Shown: piece after piece, positions 27,323 through 37,980 of the stretch | How positions within the stretch are numbered: position 1 is the first letter of the stretch | How the letters are laid out: the number at the start of each line of letters is the position of its first letter | Source of the DNA: Crocinitomix catalasitica ATCC 23190 | GTDB taxonomy: Bacteria > Bacteroidota > Bacteroidia > Flavobacteriales_D > Crocinitomicaceae | Length of the DNA: 55,100 nt | Assembly (NCBI RefSeq): GCF_000621625.1 | Contig: NZ_JHXV01000032.1 | Span: forward strand, 1-55,100 | Direction of reading: 5' to 3' | Position numbers and translations under genes: made by a program | Notes under the pieces: model-generated | The model's input: only the letters and a program-made list of their open reading frames with translations | What the model was told of the DNA's origin: nothing | Databases searched by the model: none

Positions 27323-29402
27323 AAAAAGCATAATGTTAAAAGCTTACCTCATTTATTTTGTGGTAGGTATTACTATGCTTTTAATCGTGGTTCGAATTAT
27401 TGCGATTCAATACGGCTCTGTCGTTCCGGAATCAAAAATGGCGACAATTTATGATGAGGACGATATGCCTACACGAATTGATAGTGTGATGCCAATGCGT
27501 GGTAGAATTTTGTCTGATGATGGTAGTGATCTTGTTACTTCTGTTCCTCTTTATAATTTACATATTGATTTGTCGATTATTAAGGATGAGTTGTTTGAAG
27601 AGGTGGATTCATTAGCGTTTTATTTGGCTTCAGTTTTTCCTGAGAAAACAAAAAGAGAATGGGATGCTTCTTTGCGTAAAGGAAGGGCAGATGAGAAAAA
27701 GTATTTCCCGTTACAAAACCGTGTAAAATATGATGTGCTTCAAAAAGTACGTGAATTTCCTATTCTGCGAGAAAGAAAATATAAAGGTGGGTTTATTGAA
27801 GAGAAGATTTCAAAACGTCAAATGCCTTATGGTATTTTAGCTAAACGTACTTTAGGTTATAAGCGTGAAGGTGCTATGCCTGTTGGTTTAGAGGGTGCCT
27901 TCGATGAGTACTTGGCAGGTGATTTTGGCTTGTTAGCAAAGCAATATGTGAGTAACGGTTGGAAGCCTGTTGGAGGGGATTATTTAAAAGATCCAGTAAT
28001 AGGTGCTGATATTGTAACAACGATTGATATTGATATCCAAGATGTAGCGGAGAATGAATTGAGAAAACAATTGGTGGCGCAAGAAGCATTGCACGGTTCG
28101 GTTGTTTTAATGGAGGTGGAGACTGGTTTTGTAAAGGCAATTGCGAATCTTAAAAGAGCGTCTGATGGTGAGTATTATGAATCATATAATCATGCGATTG
28201 GAACAAAAACAGATCCGGGTTCGACTTTCAAATTGGCGTCTTTAATGGCTTTGCTTGAGGATGGTCGTGCAGATATTACGGATACTGTGAATGCTGTCGG
28301 TCGTTATGAATTCTATGATCACAGAATCGATGATACCAATCCTAATGGTTATGGAAAAATTACAATTCAACATGCTTTCGAATTGTCTTCTAATGTTTTT
28401 TCTAGAATTGTACACAAGGCTTATTATAATGACGCGCAAACTTTTGTTGATCGTTTAAAATCGTTTGGTTTAGCAGATAAATTAGGGATTGATATTGCTG
28501 GTGAGGCTCAACCTGTGATTAAGAATAGAGGTGAAGATGGTTGGTCTGGAATTACGTTACCTCAAATGGCGATTGGTTATGAGGTGGAGATAACACCGTT
28601 GCAAACTTTGGCATTGTATAATGCTGTTGCAAATAATGGTCAACTGGTAAAGCCTCAATTTGTAAAACAAGTTCGTCGTGATGGGCAAATTGTTGAAGAG
28701 TATGATAAGGTTGTTTTGAAAGAAGCGATTTGTTCAAAAACGACTTTGGCTAAGCTAAAAAAATGTTTAGAAGGTGTTGTGATTAGAGGGACTGGTAAAC
28801 AATTAAAAAGTGCCAATTTTCAGATTGCGGGAAAAACTGGTACTGCGAAAATTGTTGATCAAAATTTAGGTTATTCTAATTTGTATCAAGCGTCGTTTGC
28901 GGGTTATTTCCCTGCTGATAAACCTAAGTATTCATGTATCGTGGTAATTGCAGGTCCTACAAAAGAGATTTATGGTGCGATCGTTTCTGGAACAGTGTTT
29001 ACAGCAATTGCAAACAAGGTTCATGCCTCTTCTTTAGAGTATCATAGGGATTATAATAATGATGTTGAGCTCGCGGCTTCAAGTCCGAAAGTGTTGGTTG
29101 GTGATGCTGCAATGACGGAAATGGCTTTAAAGTATATGAATGTGAAGTATACTAATTCTGCGCCGAATACGGATTATGTGGTCGCGCTAAAAACCAGCAA
29201 AGGGTTGGATATACAAAGACGTGCAATTGAAAAAGGTAAAGTTCCAAATGTGAAAGGGATGCCTTTGAATGATGCGATTTATCTATTGGAGAAAGCAGGT
29301 TTGTATGTTCGAATTAAAGGAGTGGGGAGTGTGGTAACTCAGTCGTTATCGGCTGGTGCAAATTTTAATAATGGTGAAATCATTTATTTGACTTTGAATT
29401 AA
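27312..29402 (+). CDS. ftsI: Septal penicillin-binding protein (FtsI/PBP3) with PASTA domain
   Basis: The 696-residue product has one N-terminal membrane anchor (about 8-29) and the class B PBP dimer domain. Its transpeptidase domain has active-site Ser304 in STFK, S359-S360-N361 and K508-T-G. The final 55 residues (VPNVKGMPLNDAIYLLEKAG) are a PASTA domain. It cross-links septal peptidoglycan made by FtsW. The start is GTG, inside the end of ftsL. A PASTA tail is absent from E. coli FtsI but usual in Bacteroidota and Gram-positive homologues. Confidence 0.94.
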   Translation: MEDKKSIMLKAYLIYFVVGITMLLIVVRIIAIQYGSVVPESKMATIYDEDDMPTRIDSVMPMRGRILSDDGSDLVTSVPLYNLHIDLSIIKDELFEEVDSLAFYLASVFPEKTKREWDASLRKGRADEKKYFPLQNRVKYDVLQKVREFPILRERKYKGGFIEEKISKRQMPYGILAKRTLGYKREGAMPVGLEGAFDEYLAGDFGLLAKQYVSNGWKPVGGDYLKDPVIGADIVTTIDIDIQDVAENELRKQLVAQEALHGSVVLMEVETGFVKAIANLKRASDGEYYESYNHAIGTKTDPGSTFKLASLMALLEDGRADITDTVNAVGRYEFYDHRIDDTNPNGYGKITIQHAFELSSNVFSRIVHKAYYNDAQTFVDRLKSFGLADKLGIDIAGEAQPVIKNRGEDGWSGITLPQMAIGYEVEITPLQTLALYNAVANNGQLVKPQFVKQVRRDGQIVEEYDKVVLKEAICSKTTLAKLKKCLEGVVIRGTGKQLKSANFQIAGKTGTAKIVDQNLGYSNLYQASFAGYFPADKPKYSCIVVIAGPTKEIYGAIVSGTVFTAIANKVHASSLEYHRDYNNDVELAASSPKVLVGDAAMTEMALKYMNVKYTNSAPNTDYVVALKTSKGLDIQRRAIEKGKVPNVKGMPLNDAIYLLEKAGLYVRIKGVGSVVTQSLSAGANFNNGEIIYLTLN

Positions 29403-30862
29403 TGAAGGTATTACAAAATATATTATACAAGGTAGGTTTAACTGCTGTGCATGGTTCGCTTGATATTGAGGTGAATAAGATTGTTTTTGATTCAAGAGAG
29501 GTTGAAGAGGATGCAGTTTTTGTAGCGATTAAAGGAACGCAGGTTGATGGGCATTTATTTATAGAAAAGGCTATTGATCTAGGTGCTACTGTTATAGTGT
29601 GTGAGATTTTGCCTATTAAAATGAAGGAAGAGATTACGTATGTGCAAGTGAAATCTTCTCATCAAGCATTGGCGCTTTTAGGGGCTAATTTTTATGATAA
29701 TCCATCTGCTGAATTAAAGTTGATTGGTATTACAGGGACCAATGGTAAAACGACTACGGTTACTTTATTACATAGTTTATTGTCTAGTTTAGGTTTTCAC
29801 TGTGGGTTGTTATCTACTGTGGTGAATAAGATCGGGCAAACTGAAATTCCAGCTACGCATACAACACCGAATCCAATTGCTTTAAATCAATTATTGAGAC
29901 AAATGGTTGATGAAGGTTGTGCTTATTGTTTTATGGAGGTGAGTTCGCATGCGATTGATCAAGATCGTATTGCAGGATTAGAATTTGATATCGCGTGTTT
30001 TACAAATATTTCCCACGATCACTTGGATTATCACGAGACTTTTAAAGCGTATATCTATGCTAAGAAAAAGTTTTTTGATCAATTAAGATCTTCAGCTGTG
30101 GCAATTGTAAATGCTGACGATACAAATGGTTTGGTGATGACCCAAAACAGCAAAGCTAAGGTTCGAACTTATGCTATGAAGACGGTCGCTGATTATAAGG
30201 TGAAAATTCTTGAAAACGCATTCTCTGGTCTTGTTTTGAAATTGAATAACCACGAATTGTGGACGCGATTAATAGGTGGGTTTAATGCTTATAATATTGC
30301 CTTGACTTATGCTGTGGCACAGGAGTTGGAATTGGATGAGATGGAAGTGTTGCAGGGTTTAAGTAATCTAAAATCTGTTGAAGGACGCTTTGAATATTTG
30401 CAGGCTGACAGTGGTGTTATCGCAATTGTTGATTATGCACATACGCCAGATGCTCTAAAGAATGTTTTGGCGACTATTGAAGCTGTTCGAACAAGAAATG
30501 AGCAAGTGATTACGGTTGTAGGTTGCGGAGGAGATAGAGATAAAACGAAACGTCCATTGATGGCGGAAATCGCTTGTGATATGAGTGATAAAGTCATTCT
30601 GACCTCTGATAATCCTCGTTCTGAAAATCCAACTGAAATTATTGAAGATATGAAGGCTGGTGTAACGGTTGATAAAATGAGTCGTGTAATGGCAATCGAA
30701 AATAGAGCTGAGGCAATCAAAGTAGCTTGTGCTTTAGCAAGTGCGGGTGATATCATTCTTGTAGCTGGTAAAGGACACGAAAAATACCAAGAAATAAAAG
30801 GGGAAAGATTTCCTTTTGACGATTTAGAAACTTTAGAACAAATCTTAAAAAAGAAACAATAG
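29402..30862 (+). CDS. murE: UDP-MurNAc-tripeptide synthetase
   Basis: The 486-residue Mur ligase has the ATP loop [11 protein letters not shown], the HTTPN block and the C-terminal motif DNPR in [14 protein letters not shown] marks ligases that add meso-diaminopimelate, not lysine, so the stem peptide is DAP-type. It acts in the cytoplasm as the third amino-acid-adding step. The ATG shares one base with the ftsI stop (TAATG), a sign of translational coupling. Confidence 0.95.
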   Translation: MKVLQNILYKVGLTAVHGSLDIEVNKIVFDSREVEEDAVFVAIKGTQVDGHLFIEKAIDLGATVIVCEILPIKMKEEITYVQVKSSHQALALLGANFYDNPSAELKLIGITGTNGKTTTVTLLHSLLSSLGFHCGLLSTVVNKIGQTEIPATHTTPNPIALNQLLRQMVDEGCAYCFMEVSSHAIDQDRIAGLEFDIACFTNISHDHLDYHETFKAYIYAKKKFFDQLRSSAVAIVNADDTNGLVMTQNSKAKVRTYAMKTVADYKVKILENAFSGLVLKLNNHELWTRLIGGFNAYNIALTYAVAQELELDEMEVLQGLSNLKSVEGRFEYLQADSGVIAIVDYAHTPDALKNVLATIEAVRTRNEQVITVVGCGGDRDKTKRPLMAEIACDMSDKVILTSDNPRSENPTEIIEDMKAGVTVDKMSRVMAIENRAEAIKVACALASAGDIILVAGKGHEKYQEIKGERFPFDDLETLEQILKKKQ

Positions 30863-30863
30863 T

Positions 30864-32102
30864 ATGTTGTATTATTTATTTACATATCTCGAAGAATTAG
30901 GAATGCCAGGAGCAGGTTTGTTCCAGTATATATCGTTCAGAGCGGCAATGGCAATAATTACATCATTGTTGATTTCAATGGTTTTTGGAAAACGAATTAT
31001 TAATGCATTGCGCAAACAGCAAATCGGCGAAAGTGTTCGTGATTTAGGGTTGGAAGGGCAAAAGGAAAAAGAAGGTACGCCAACAATGGGTGGATTGATC
31101 ATTTTGGCATCAATTCTTATTCCAACAGTGTTATTTGCAAAGCTTGATAATATCTATGTGATCGTGATGTTGGTGTCAACAGTAATGCTCGGTACTATTG
31201 GTTTTATTGACGACTATATTAAAGTATTTAAAAAGAATAAAGAAGGTTTAGCTGGCCGATTTAAGGTTGTAGGTCAGATTTTTGTTGGGATTTTCGTTGG
31301 ATCTATTCTTTATTTCCATCCAGATGTACAGGTGCATGAAGAGGTTCATGTTGATGCTGTCGTTCAAAATAGTACTGATGTTACGCATTTGCATAAAGAT
31401 AATGCAGAGGATACAAGATGGGTTAGAACGAAGGATATGACAACAACTATTCCTTTTGTTAAAGAAAATGAGTTCAATTATAACTGGTTGATTGGTGATA
31501 CGAATAAGAGTTATGGTTGGTTATTGTTTATTCCAATCGTGATTTTCTTAGTGGTTGCCATTTCTAACGGAGCAAATATGACGGATGGATTGGATGGTCT
31601 AGCGACTGGAACATCAGCGATTATTGGTATTGCTTTGGCGATTCTGGCTTATGTTTCTGGACATGTCGAATTTGCCGACTATCTCAATGTCATGTACATT
31701 CCTTATTCATCCGAGCTGGTGATTTTTATCTCTGCGTTTATGGGTGCTTGTATTGGTTTCTTATGGCATAATTCTTATCCAGCATCTGTTTTTATGGGAG
31801 ATACAGGAAGTTTAGCATTAGGTGGGATTATCGCTGTATTTGCCATCGTGATTAGAAAGGAATTATTGATTCCTGTTTTATGTGGTGTTTTCATTATGGA
31901 GAATCTATCTGTAGTGATGCAAGTAGGTTGGTTTAAATATACCAAGAAGAAATTCGGTGAAGGTCGACGAATCTTTAAGATGGCGCCTTTACATCATCAT
32001 TTTCAAAAAATGGGAATGCATGAATCAAAAATAGTTTCAAGGTTTTGGATTGTTGGTGTAATGCTAGCTGTTATCACTATTGTGACTTTGAAGTTAAGAT
32101 AA
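30864..32102 (+). CDS. mraY: Phospho-N-acetylmuramoyl-pentapeptide-transferase
   Basis: The 412-residue integral membrane enzyme forms lipid I from UDP-MurNAc-pentapeptide and undecaprenyl phosphate. Motifs: [39 protein letters not shown] and [11 protein letters not shown], together giving the catalytic Asp cluster and the Mg site; HHHFQ is near the end. It is about 50 residues longer than E. coli MraY because of a hydrophilic insert at about 150-215, the usual form in Bacteroidota. Confidence 0.95.
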   Translation: MLYYLFTYLEELGMPGAGLFQYISFRAAMAIITSLLISMVFGKRIINALRKQQIGESVRDLGLEGQKEKEGTPTMGGLIILASILIPTVLFAKLDNIYVIVMLVSTVMLGTIGFIDDYIKVFKKNKEGLAGRFKVVGQIFVGIFVGSILYFHPDVQVHEEVHVDAVVQNSTDVTHLHKDNAEDTRWVRTKDMTTTIPFVKENEFNYNWLIGDTNKSYGWLLFIPIVIFLVVAISNGANMTDGLDGLATGTSAIIGIALAILAYVSGHVEFADYLNVMYIPYSSELVIFISAFMGACIGFLWHNSYPASVFMGDTGSLALGGIIAVFAIVIRKELLIPVLCGVFIMENLSVVMQVGWFKYTKKKFGEGRRIFKMAPLHHHFQKMGMHESKIVSRFWIVGVMLAVITIVTLKLR

Positions 32103-32117
32103 TAAGACGAAAATAAA

Positions 32118-33464
32118 TTGAAAACAAATTTGAAAAATATTGCAATTCTGGGCGCTGGCGAAAGCGGTGTTGGAGCAGCGCTTTTAGCGAAAGCTAAAGG
32201 AATGGTTCCTTTTGTTTCTGATAAGGGTGAGATTAAAATGCCTTTTAGACAGGAATTGGAACGCAATGCAATTGAATTTGAGTCGGGAGTACATTCTGAC
32301 GCACGCATTTTAGCAGCAGATTTAATCATTAAGAGCCCAGGGATTCCAGATAAGGCACTACTTGTAGTAGCAGCAAGAGCCAAAGGCATTCCAGTGATCA
32401 GTGAGATTGAATTTGCAGGGAGATATACCAATAAAAAGATTGTTTGTGTAACGGGTAGCAACGGTAAAACAACAACCACTTTATGGATCACTCACATTTT
32501 AAAAAGTGCAGGCAAAAATGTAGTTGAAGCAGGAAATATTGGGCAGTCTTTAGCGAGACTGGTAATTGCGGATGAAGCTGATATCTATGTTGTCGAATTG
32601 AGTTCTTTTCAATTAGATGGCATGTATGATTTTAAAGCAGATATCTCAATTCTACTCAATATAACTCCAGACCATTTGGATCGCTATGATTATGAGATGC
32701 AGAATTATGTAGACTCAAAATTTAGAGTGATTCAAAACCTTACTGAACAAGATTGGTTCATCTATAATGCGGATGACGAAATCATTTTGAAAGAAATAGA
32801 AAAACGAAATATTAAAGCACAAATGGCGCCTTTCTCATTAGAGAAAACTGAAGGGATGACGGCATTTGTCGACAACAACAACCAAATAAATATAAACTTA
32901 AAACCAAAATTCATTATGTCGATTCACGATTTATCATTAAAAGGAAAGCACAACGTGCAAAATTCAATGGCTTCAGGTATTGCTACCAAGTTATTGGATA
33001 TTAGAAAAGAAAATATCAGAGAGAGTCTTGCTGATTTTAAAAATGTAGAACATAGATTAGAGTTTGTTGCAAAAGTGAACGGCATCGAATTTATAAATGA
33101 TTCTAAAGCAACAAATGTTAACTCTGCATGGTTCGCTTTAGAAAGTATGTCTCAACCAACAGTATGGATTGTTGGTGGTGTAGATAAAGGAAATGATTAC
33201 GAAACTTTATTGCCATTGGTAAAAGATAAAGTAAAAGCAATTGTTTGTTTAGGTGTTGATAATGCAAAAATTATCGAAGCTTTTAGCGGAGTTATTGAGG
33301 TTATAGTAGAAGCACAAAGTGCAATGGAAGCTGTTGGTTTATCTTATCAATTAGCAAAACAGAATGATGTTGTTTTATTGTCTCCAGCTTGTGCAAGTTT
33401 TGATTTGTTTGAAAGTTACGAAGACAGAGGTAAACAATTTAAAGCAGGCGTTCGCGCACTTTAA
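32118..33464 (+). CDS. murD: UDP-N-acetylmuramoylalanine--D-glutamate ligase
   Basis: The 448-residue Mur ligase adds D-glutamate, the second residue of the stem peptide. The N-terminal Rossmann-like motif is LGAGESGVGAALLA, the ATP loop is VTGSNGKTTTT, and FINDSKATN lies in the central domain. The start is TTG at 32118, 15 bases after mraY; the N-terminal motif begins only 10 residues in, so no later start fits. Length matches the family. Confidence 0.94.
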   Translation: MKTNLKNIAILGAGESGVGAALLAKAKGMVPFVSDKGEIKMPFRQELERNAIEFESGVHSDARILAADLIIKSPGIPDKALLVVAARAKGIPVISEIEFAGRYTNKKIVCVTGSNGKTTTTLWITHILKSAGKNVVEAGNIGQSLARLVIADEADIYVVELSSFQLDGMYDFKADISILLNITPDHLDRYDYEMQNYVDSKFRVIQNLTEQDWFIYNADDEIILKEIEKRNIKAQMAPFSLEKTEGMTAFVDNNNQININLKPKFIMSIHDLSLKGKHNVQNSMASGIATKLLDIRKENIRESLADFKNVEHRLEFVAKVNGIEFINDSKATNVNSAWFALESMSQPTVWIVGGVDKGNDYETLLPLVKDKVKAIVCLGVDNAKIIEAFSGVIEVIVEAQSAMEAVGLSYQLAKQNDVVLLSPACASFDLFESYEDRGKQFKAGVRAL

Positions 33465-33515
33465 GATTTAGGATTGTGTCATTAAATAACGTTAAATACA
33501 AAACGCAAACTAAAT

Positions 33516-34709
33516 TTGAACGAGTTTTTCAAATATCTAAAAGGGGATAGAAATATTTGGGTGATAGTCTTAATCTTAGGACTTATTTCAGTTGTTTCGG
33601 TCTTCAGTTTTATTCCAATACTTGTAAAAGTAAAAGGGTTGAGTTATTCGTATCTCTTCTTTAAACATACTTTTCTACTCGTATTAGGGTTTGTATTGAT
33701 GTTTTTTATTCATAAAATTCCTATTAAAATATTATCTAAACTATCGAAGATAATTTTCTATCTGAGCATTGTTTTATTGGTTTTAACAATGCTAATAGGA
33801 GAGAGTGTGAATGGTGCGGATAGATGGTTAAAAATACCATTTGTACCCTTCTCATTTCAAACTTCAGATTTTGCGAAATTGGCTTTGATAATTTATTTAG
33901 CAAGACAATTTGTAAAGCGTAAGGATGAGTTTAATGATTTAAAAATAGTTGCACAGCACATCTTGTTGCCCGTTGCCATAACTTTGTTCCTGATTCTACC
34001 GTCGAATCTATCTACGGCAGTATTGGTGGGGCTCTTGGCTTTTGTAATGATGATATTCGCGAAGTTCCCTTGGAAGTGGATGCTGATGTCGATGGGAGCA
34101 GTAGTAGGCGTTTTTATGTTGCTGTTAACCTTTGCAAAATACGAACCGGAAATTTTACCACGTGTTGAAACATGGCGTTTGCGTTTAGAGCGAATGTTTG
34201 ATGAGGAAGCTGCGATGGATGCAAATGAAAATATGCAAATAAACAATGCATTGACAGCAATAAAAAACGGTGCATTCACTTATAAAAATGGCAAACTATT
34301 CGGACCAGAATTACCGGGTAATGGAGTGTTAAAACATTATATACCTGAAGCCTACGCCGATTTTTATTTTGCTGCTTTAATTGAGGAGGGTGGAATATTT
34401 ACTGCAATCTTTATTATGATGCTGTATATGTGGCTTTTCTTTAGGATTATTAAAGTGGCGTTGGCAGCTGATTCGATTTTTGCAACTTATCTCGCATTGG
34501 GAATTGGCGTGATGATTCTTACGCAGGCTCTCGTGAATATGATGGTGAGCACCAAATTAATGCCTGTAACCGGACAGAATATGCCGTTATTAAGTATGGG
34601 GGGGACCTCGGCATGGTTTACATGTATTGCAATTGGAATTGTGTTGGGGATTAGTAGAGAGAATAATAAATCGACAAAAGATACAGGTATTAAAACAGCT
34701 AATTCTTAA
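33516..34709 (+). CDS. ftsW: Septal peptidoglycan polymerase FtsW (SEDS family)
   Basis: The 397-residue product has about 10 membrane helices. The SEDS blocks are visible: NGADRWLKIP, PSNLSTAV, the loop ending LPGNGVLKHYIPEAYADFYFAALIEEGG and the last PLLSMGGTSAW. It polymerises lipid II at the septum with FtsI. The start is TTG at 33516. A loop of about 70 residues (about 210-280, charged) between the middle helices is longer than in E. coli, as in other Bacteroidota. Confidence 0.93.
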   Translation: MNEFFKYLKGDRNIWVIVLILGLISVVSVFSFIPILVKVKGLSYSYLFFKHTFLLVLGFVLMFFIHKIPIKILSKLSKIIFYLSIVLLVLTMLIGESVNGADRWLKIPFVPFSFQTSDFAKLALIIYLARQFVKRKDEFNDLKIVAQHILLPVAITLFLILPSNLSTAVLVGLLAFVMMIFAKFPWKWMLMSMGAVVGVFMLLLTFAKYEPEILPRVETWRLRLERMFDEEAAMDANENMQINNALTAIKNGAFTYKNGKLFGPELPGNGVLKHYIPEAYADFYFAALIEEGGIFTAIFIMMLYMWLFFRIIKVALAADSIFATYLALGIGVMILTQALVNMMVSTKLMPVTGQNMPLLSMGGTSAWFTCIAIGIVLGISRENNKSTKDTGIKTANS

Positions 34710-34713
34710 TTGT

Positions 34714-35817
34714 ATGGCGATAAAAAGTGTAATAATAAGTGGGGGTGGAACAGGAGGTCATATCTTTCCTGCCATTGCAATAGCAAATGCGATTAAAGAT
34801 GCGCATCCTGAAGCTAAAATAATATTTGTTGGAGCTGATGGGAAGATGGAGATGGAGAAAGTGCCACAAGCAGGTTATACAATCGTCGGTTTGCCGATTA
34901 GAGGTCTGCAAAGAAAATTGACACTTAAAAATTTAGCTGTACCTTTTAAGTTGTTGGCAAGTTTGTCAAAAGCAAAAAAAATAATTAAACAACATCAACC
35001 TGATATTGCAATTGGAGTTGGAGGTTATGCAAGTGCCGCGACTTTATATGTTGCTGCTAAACAAAAAGTGCCAACCTTAATACAAGAACAGAATTCGTAT
35101 CCTGGAATTACAAATAAAATTCTAGCTAAAAAAGCGAATAAAATTTGTGTCGCTTATGATAATCTTGAAGCGTTTTTCCCAAAAGATAAAATTGTAAAAA
35201 CGGGAAATCCTGTTCGAAATAATATGGTTGAAATTGAAGGGAAAAGAGCGAAAGCATTCGCGCATTTTTCTTTAGATCCAAATAAAAAAACGATCCTTGT
35301 AATTGGAGGTAGTTTAGGGGCAAGAACATTGAATCAAAGTATTCAAAAGAATTTAAATAAAATAATAGATCAGGATGTTCAGATCATTTGGCAGACTGGT
35401 AAGTTTTATTTCAAACAAATCCAGAGTGATTTGGCTGAAGGACTAAAATCTCCCTTAGTTGCTTGTTCTGAATTTATTTTTGAAATGGATTTGGCATATG
35501 CAGCGGCAGATATCATTATTTCACGTGCCGGTGCAATATCTGTTTCTGAATTGTGTTTGATTGGTAAGCCTTCAATATTGGTTCCTTCGCCTAATGTGGC
35601 AGAAGATCATCAAACGAAGAATGCAATGGCACTCGTGAATATTGATGCAGCCGTTTTGGTGAAGGATAGTGAAGCGCAAAGCGAATTAATTCCGCAAGCA
35701 TTAGCTATTTTAAAAGATACAGAGAGACAAGCTGAATTGTCAAAGAATATAAAAACACTCGGCATTCCAGATGCCGCACAAAGAATATTAAAAGAGATAG
35801 AAAAACTAGTAGGATAA
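34714..35817 (+). CDS. murG: UDP-GlcNAc--lipid I N-acetylglucosaminyltransferase
   Basis: The 367-residue GT-B enzyme adds GlcNAc to lipid I on the inner face of the membrane to make lipid II. The N-terminal loop is SGGGTGGHIFPA. GVGGYASAATLYVA, IQEQNSYPG and IGGSLGARTLN follow, and the UDP-GlcNAc site is near ISRAGAISVSEL. I chose ATG 34714; the frame is open 87 bases upstream but those codons overlap ftsW and precede the conserved N-terminus. It starts 4 bases after the ftsW stop. Confidence 0.95.
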   Translation: MAIKSVIISGGGTGGHIFPAIAIANAIKDAHPEAKIIFVGADGKMEMEKVPQAGYTIVGLPIRGLQRKLTLKNLAVPFKLLASLSKAKKIIKQHQPDIAIGVGGYASAATLYVAAKQKVPTLIQEQNSYPGITNKILAKKANKICVAYDNLEAFFPKDKIVKTGNPVRNNMVEIEGKRAKAFAHFSLDPNKKTILVIGGSLGARTLNQSIQKNLNKIIDQDVQIIWQTGKFYFKQIQSDLAEGLKSPLVACSEFIFEMDLAYAAADIIISRAGAISVSELCLIGKPSILVPSPNVAEDHQTKNAMALVNIDAAVLVKDSEAQSELIPQALAILKDTERQAELSKNIKTLGIPDAAQRILKEIEKLVG

Positions 35818-35818
35818 G

Positions 35819-37192
35819 GTGGATTTTAAATTAATACATACCGTATATTTTGTCGGGGTTGGCGGAATTGGAATGAGTGCATTGGCACGTTATTTTAACC
35901 AAATGGGTAAAAGCGTGATCGGGTACGACAAAACCAAAACGCGCCTAACGGAACAATTAGAGGTGGAAGGAATTGATATTCATTATACCGATTTAGGTGC
36001 TGATATTTTAAAACAATTGAATAAAGCGGATACATTAATCGTTTATACGCCGGCAGTAGCAGCCACATTTCAAGAGTTGATCGCACTTAATGAAGCTGGG
36101 TTTAATATTGTGAAGCGTGCGCGGGTTTTGGGTATTATATCCAAGTCGTTTGAAACTTATGCCGTTGCTGGGACGCATGGTAAAACTACTACAAGTTCAA
36201 TTTTAGCACATGTTTTATATCAAAGTGACGAACAATGTAATGCCTTTATAGGTGGAATAAGTTCCAATTATAATTCGAATTGTTTAATTGCTCCGAATGC
36301 TAATCGTGTGGTTGTTGAAGCAGATGAATTTGATCGTTCTTTTTTAGAATTGATTCCGAATTATGCGATACTCACAACCATTGATGCCGATCATTTGGAT
36401 ATTTATGGTGATGATACCAAACTGAAAGAATCTTTCAGTGCTTTTGTGAATCAAATTAATCCGTCTGGAATCTTGTTTTATCATAAAGCTATTTCACCGG
36501 AGGATTTAAAGATTCAGTCTGAATTAAAGACGCAAACTTATGCTTTTGATCTTGATGCAGATTGGAAAGGTCAAAATCTAACATATAATAACGGTAAAAT
36601 CTTCTTCGATATCATTGGAGTAGGTCATACTTATAGTGCTGTTGAGTTTGGTTTACCAGGTCAACACAATGCTGAAAATGCTTTGGCAGTTTTTGGGTTG
36701 TTGATTTCTTTAGGGATACAAGAAGAGGCAATTCGTTCATCATTTGCAAGTTATGCAGGTGTAAAACGGCGATTTGATTATCATATTAGAAGAGAGGATC
36801 TTGTTTTGATAGACGATTATGCACATCATCCTTCCGAATTGAAAGCGTTATTTACTTCTGTTCGTTTAATATATCCGGATAAGAAAATAACGGCAATTTT
36901 TCAGCCTCATTTATTTAGTCGCACGCGTGATTTTATGAATGATTTTGCAGATGTTTTAGCGTTGCCTGATGAATTGTTTTTATTGGATATTTATCCGGCA
37001 AGAGAATTGCCAATTGAAGGTGTTTCAAGTGAAGTTTTATTTGATAAAATACAGATGACAAATAAGCATAAGTCATCTTTAAAAGACATTGTAAATGATT
37101 TGCGTAAGGGCAAAAATGAAGTAGTTTTAATTGCAGGGGCAGGAGATATTGATACAATTATTCTTCCCGTTAAAAACGCATTAGAAGGATGA
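35819..37192 (+). CDS. murC: UDP-N-acetylmuramate--L-alanine ligase
   Basis: The 457-residue first Mur ligase adds L-alanine to UDP-MurNAc. The N-terminal nucleotide motif is VGVGGIGMSALARYF, the ATP loop is AGTHGKTTTSS, and EADEFDRSF and DDYAHHPSEL are both MurC-specific. The start is GTG 35819, one base after the murG stop, and the end overlaps ftsQ by 4 bases. Confidence 0.95.
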   Translation: MDFKLIHTVYFVGVGGIGMSALARYFNQMGKSVIGYDKTKTRLTEQLEVEGIDIHYTDLGADILKQLNKADTLIVYTPAVAATFQELIALNEAGFNIVKRARVLGIISKSFETYAVAGTHGKTTTSSILAHVLYQSDEQCNAFIGGISSNYNSNCLIAPNANRVVVEADEFDRSFLELIPNYAILTTIDADHLDIYGDDTKLKESFSAFVNQINPSGILFYHKAISPEDLKIQSELKTQTYAFDLDADWKGQNLTYNNGKIFFDIIGVGHTYSAVEFGLPGQHNAENALAVFGLLISLGIQEEAIRSSFASYAGVKRRFDYHIRREDLVLIDDYAHHPSELKALFTSVRLIYPDKKITAIFQPHLFSRTRDFMNDFADVLALPDELFLLDIYPARELPIEGVSSEVLFDKIQMTNKHKSSLKDIVNDLRKGKNEVVLIAGAGDIDTIILPVKNALEG

Positions 37193-37968
37193 AAAATTGG
37201 TTAAAAAATACATTGTGGGTAAGTTTCATCCTTGCAGTCATTATAATAATGAGTTTTGTAAATCGATCGCAAGAAAACAAAGTGATGGGTTTTCCTGAAA
37301 TTCATATTGATTTATATAAAGATATGCTGTTTTTGTCAAAGGAAAACATCATAGAACGTTTGTCTAATAGGGATTTAGTCGGAGAAAATAAAGTTTACAC
37401 TGATTTAGATTTAGAGAAAATTGAAGTAACATTACAGAACATGCCAGAAGTTAAATCTGTAAATGTATATTCCCATTTATCAGGTAGTTGGAATGTTAAT
37501 GTGCAGCTTAGACAGCCTATTGCGCGTATATTTAATTTAGACGGAACCAGCTGTTATTTGGACAAAGATGGAACATTAATGCCGCTGTCAGAAATTTATA
37601 CAGCACATGTAATTACAGTTTCAGGGAAGATCAACGAACTCGATTTTAATAAGGATGTCAACATAATAATGAACAATGACAGTTTGAAAACTATTGAAAT
37701 TTTAGATGATTTGTACGCGATAACATCTTATGTTTGTTCTGATGAATTCCTTTCAGCTCAATTTACACATGTGTACATTAATAGCTTTAACGAATTTGAG
37801 TTAATTCCCCGTGTTGGCGCTCAACGAATTTTATTTGGAGATGCTAGCAATGTAGCCGGGAAATTTAAAAAGCTCGAATTGTTTTATAGAGAAGGGATGA
37901 GTAGAGCAGGTTGGGAGAAGTTTGATACCATTAACGTAATGTATAAGAGCCAGGTAAGTTGCTCGTAA
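37189..37968 (+). CDS. ftsQ: Cell division protein FtsQ/DivIB
   Basis: The 259-residue bitopic protein has a short cytoplasmic tail, a membrane helix (about 5-22) and a periplasmic POTRA-like domain (about 45-115, with MPEVKSVNVYSHLSGSWNV). A beta domain follows to about 230. It links FtsL and other divisome parts. Sequence conservation is low in this family; the position between murC and ftsA decides the call. The ATG overlaps the murC stop. Confidence 0.88.
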   Translation: MKNWLKNTLWVSFILAVIIIMSFVNRSQENKVMGFPEIHIDLYKDMLFLSKENIIERLSNRDLVGENKVYTDLDLEKIEVTLQNMPEVKSVNVYSHLSGSWNVNVQLRQPIARIFNLDGTSCYLDKDGTLMPLSEIYTAHVITVSGKINELDFNKDVNIIMNNDSLKTIEILDDLYAITSYVCSDEFLSAQFTHVYINSFNEFELIPRVGAQRILFGDASNVAGKFKKLELFYREGMSRAGWEKFDTINVMYKSQVSCS

Positions 37969-37980
37969 ATAGAATTAATT

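Noticed and set aside
32003-32491. 162-codon open frame on the minus strand
   Set aside because: It is antisense to the end of mraY and start of murD, both certain genes.
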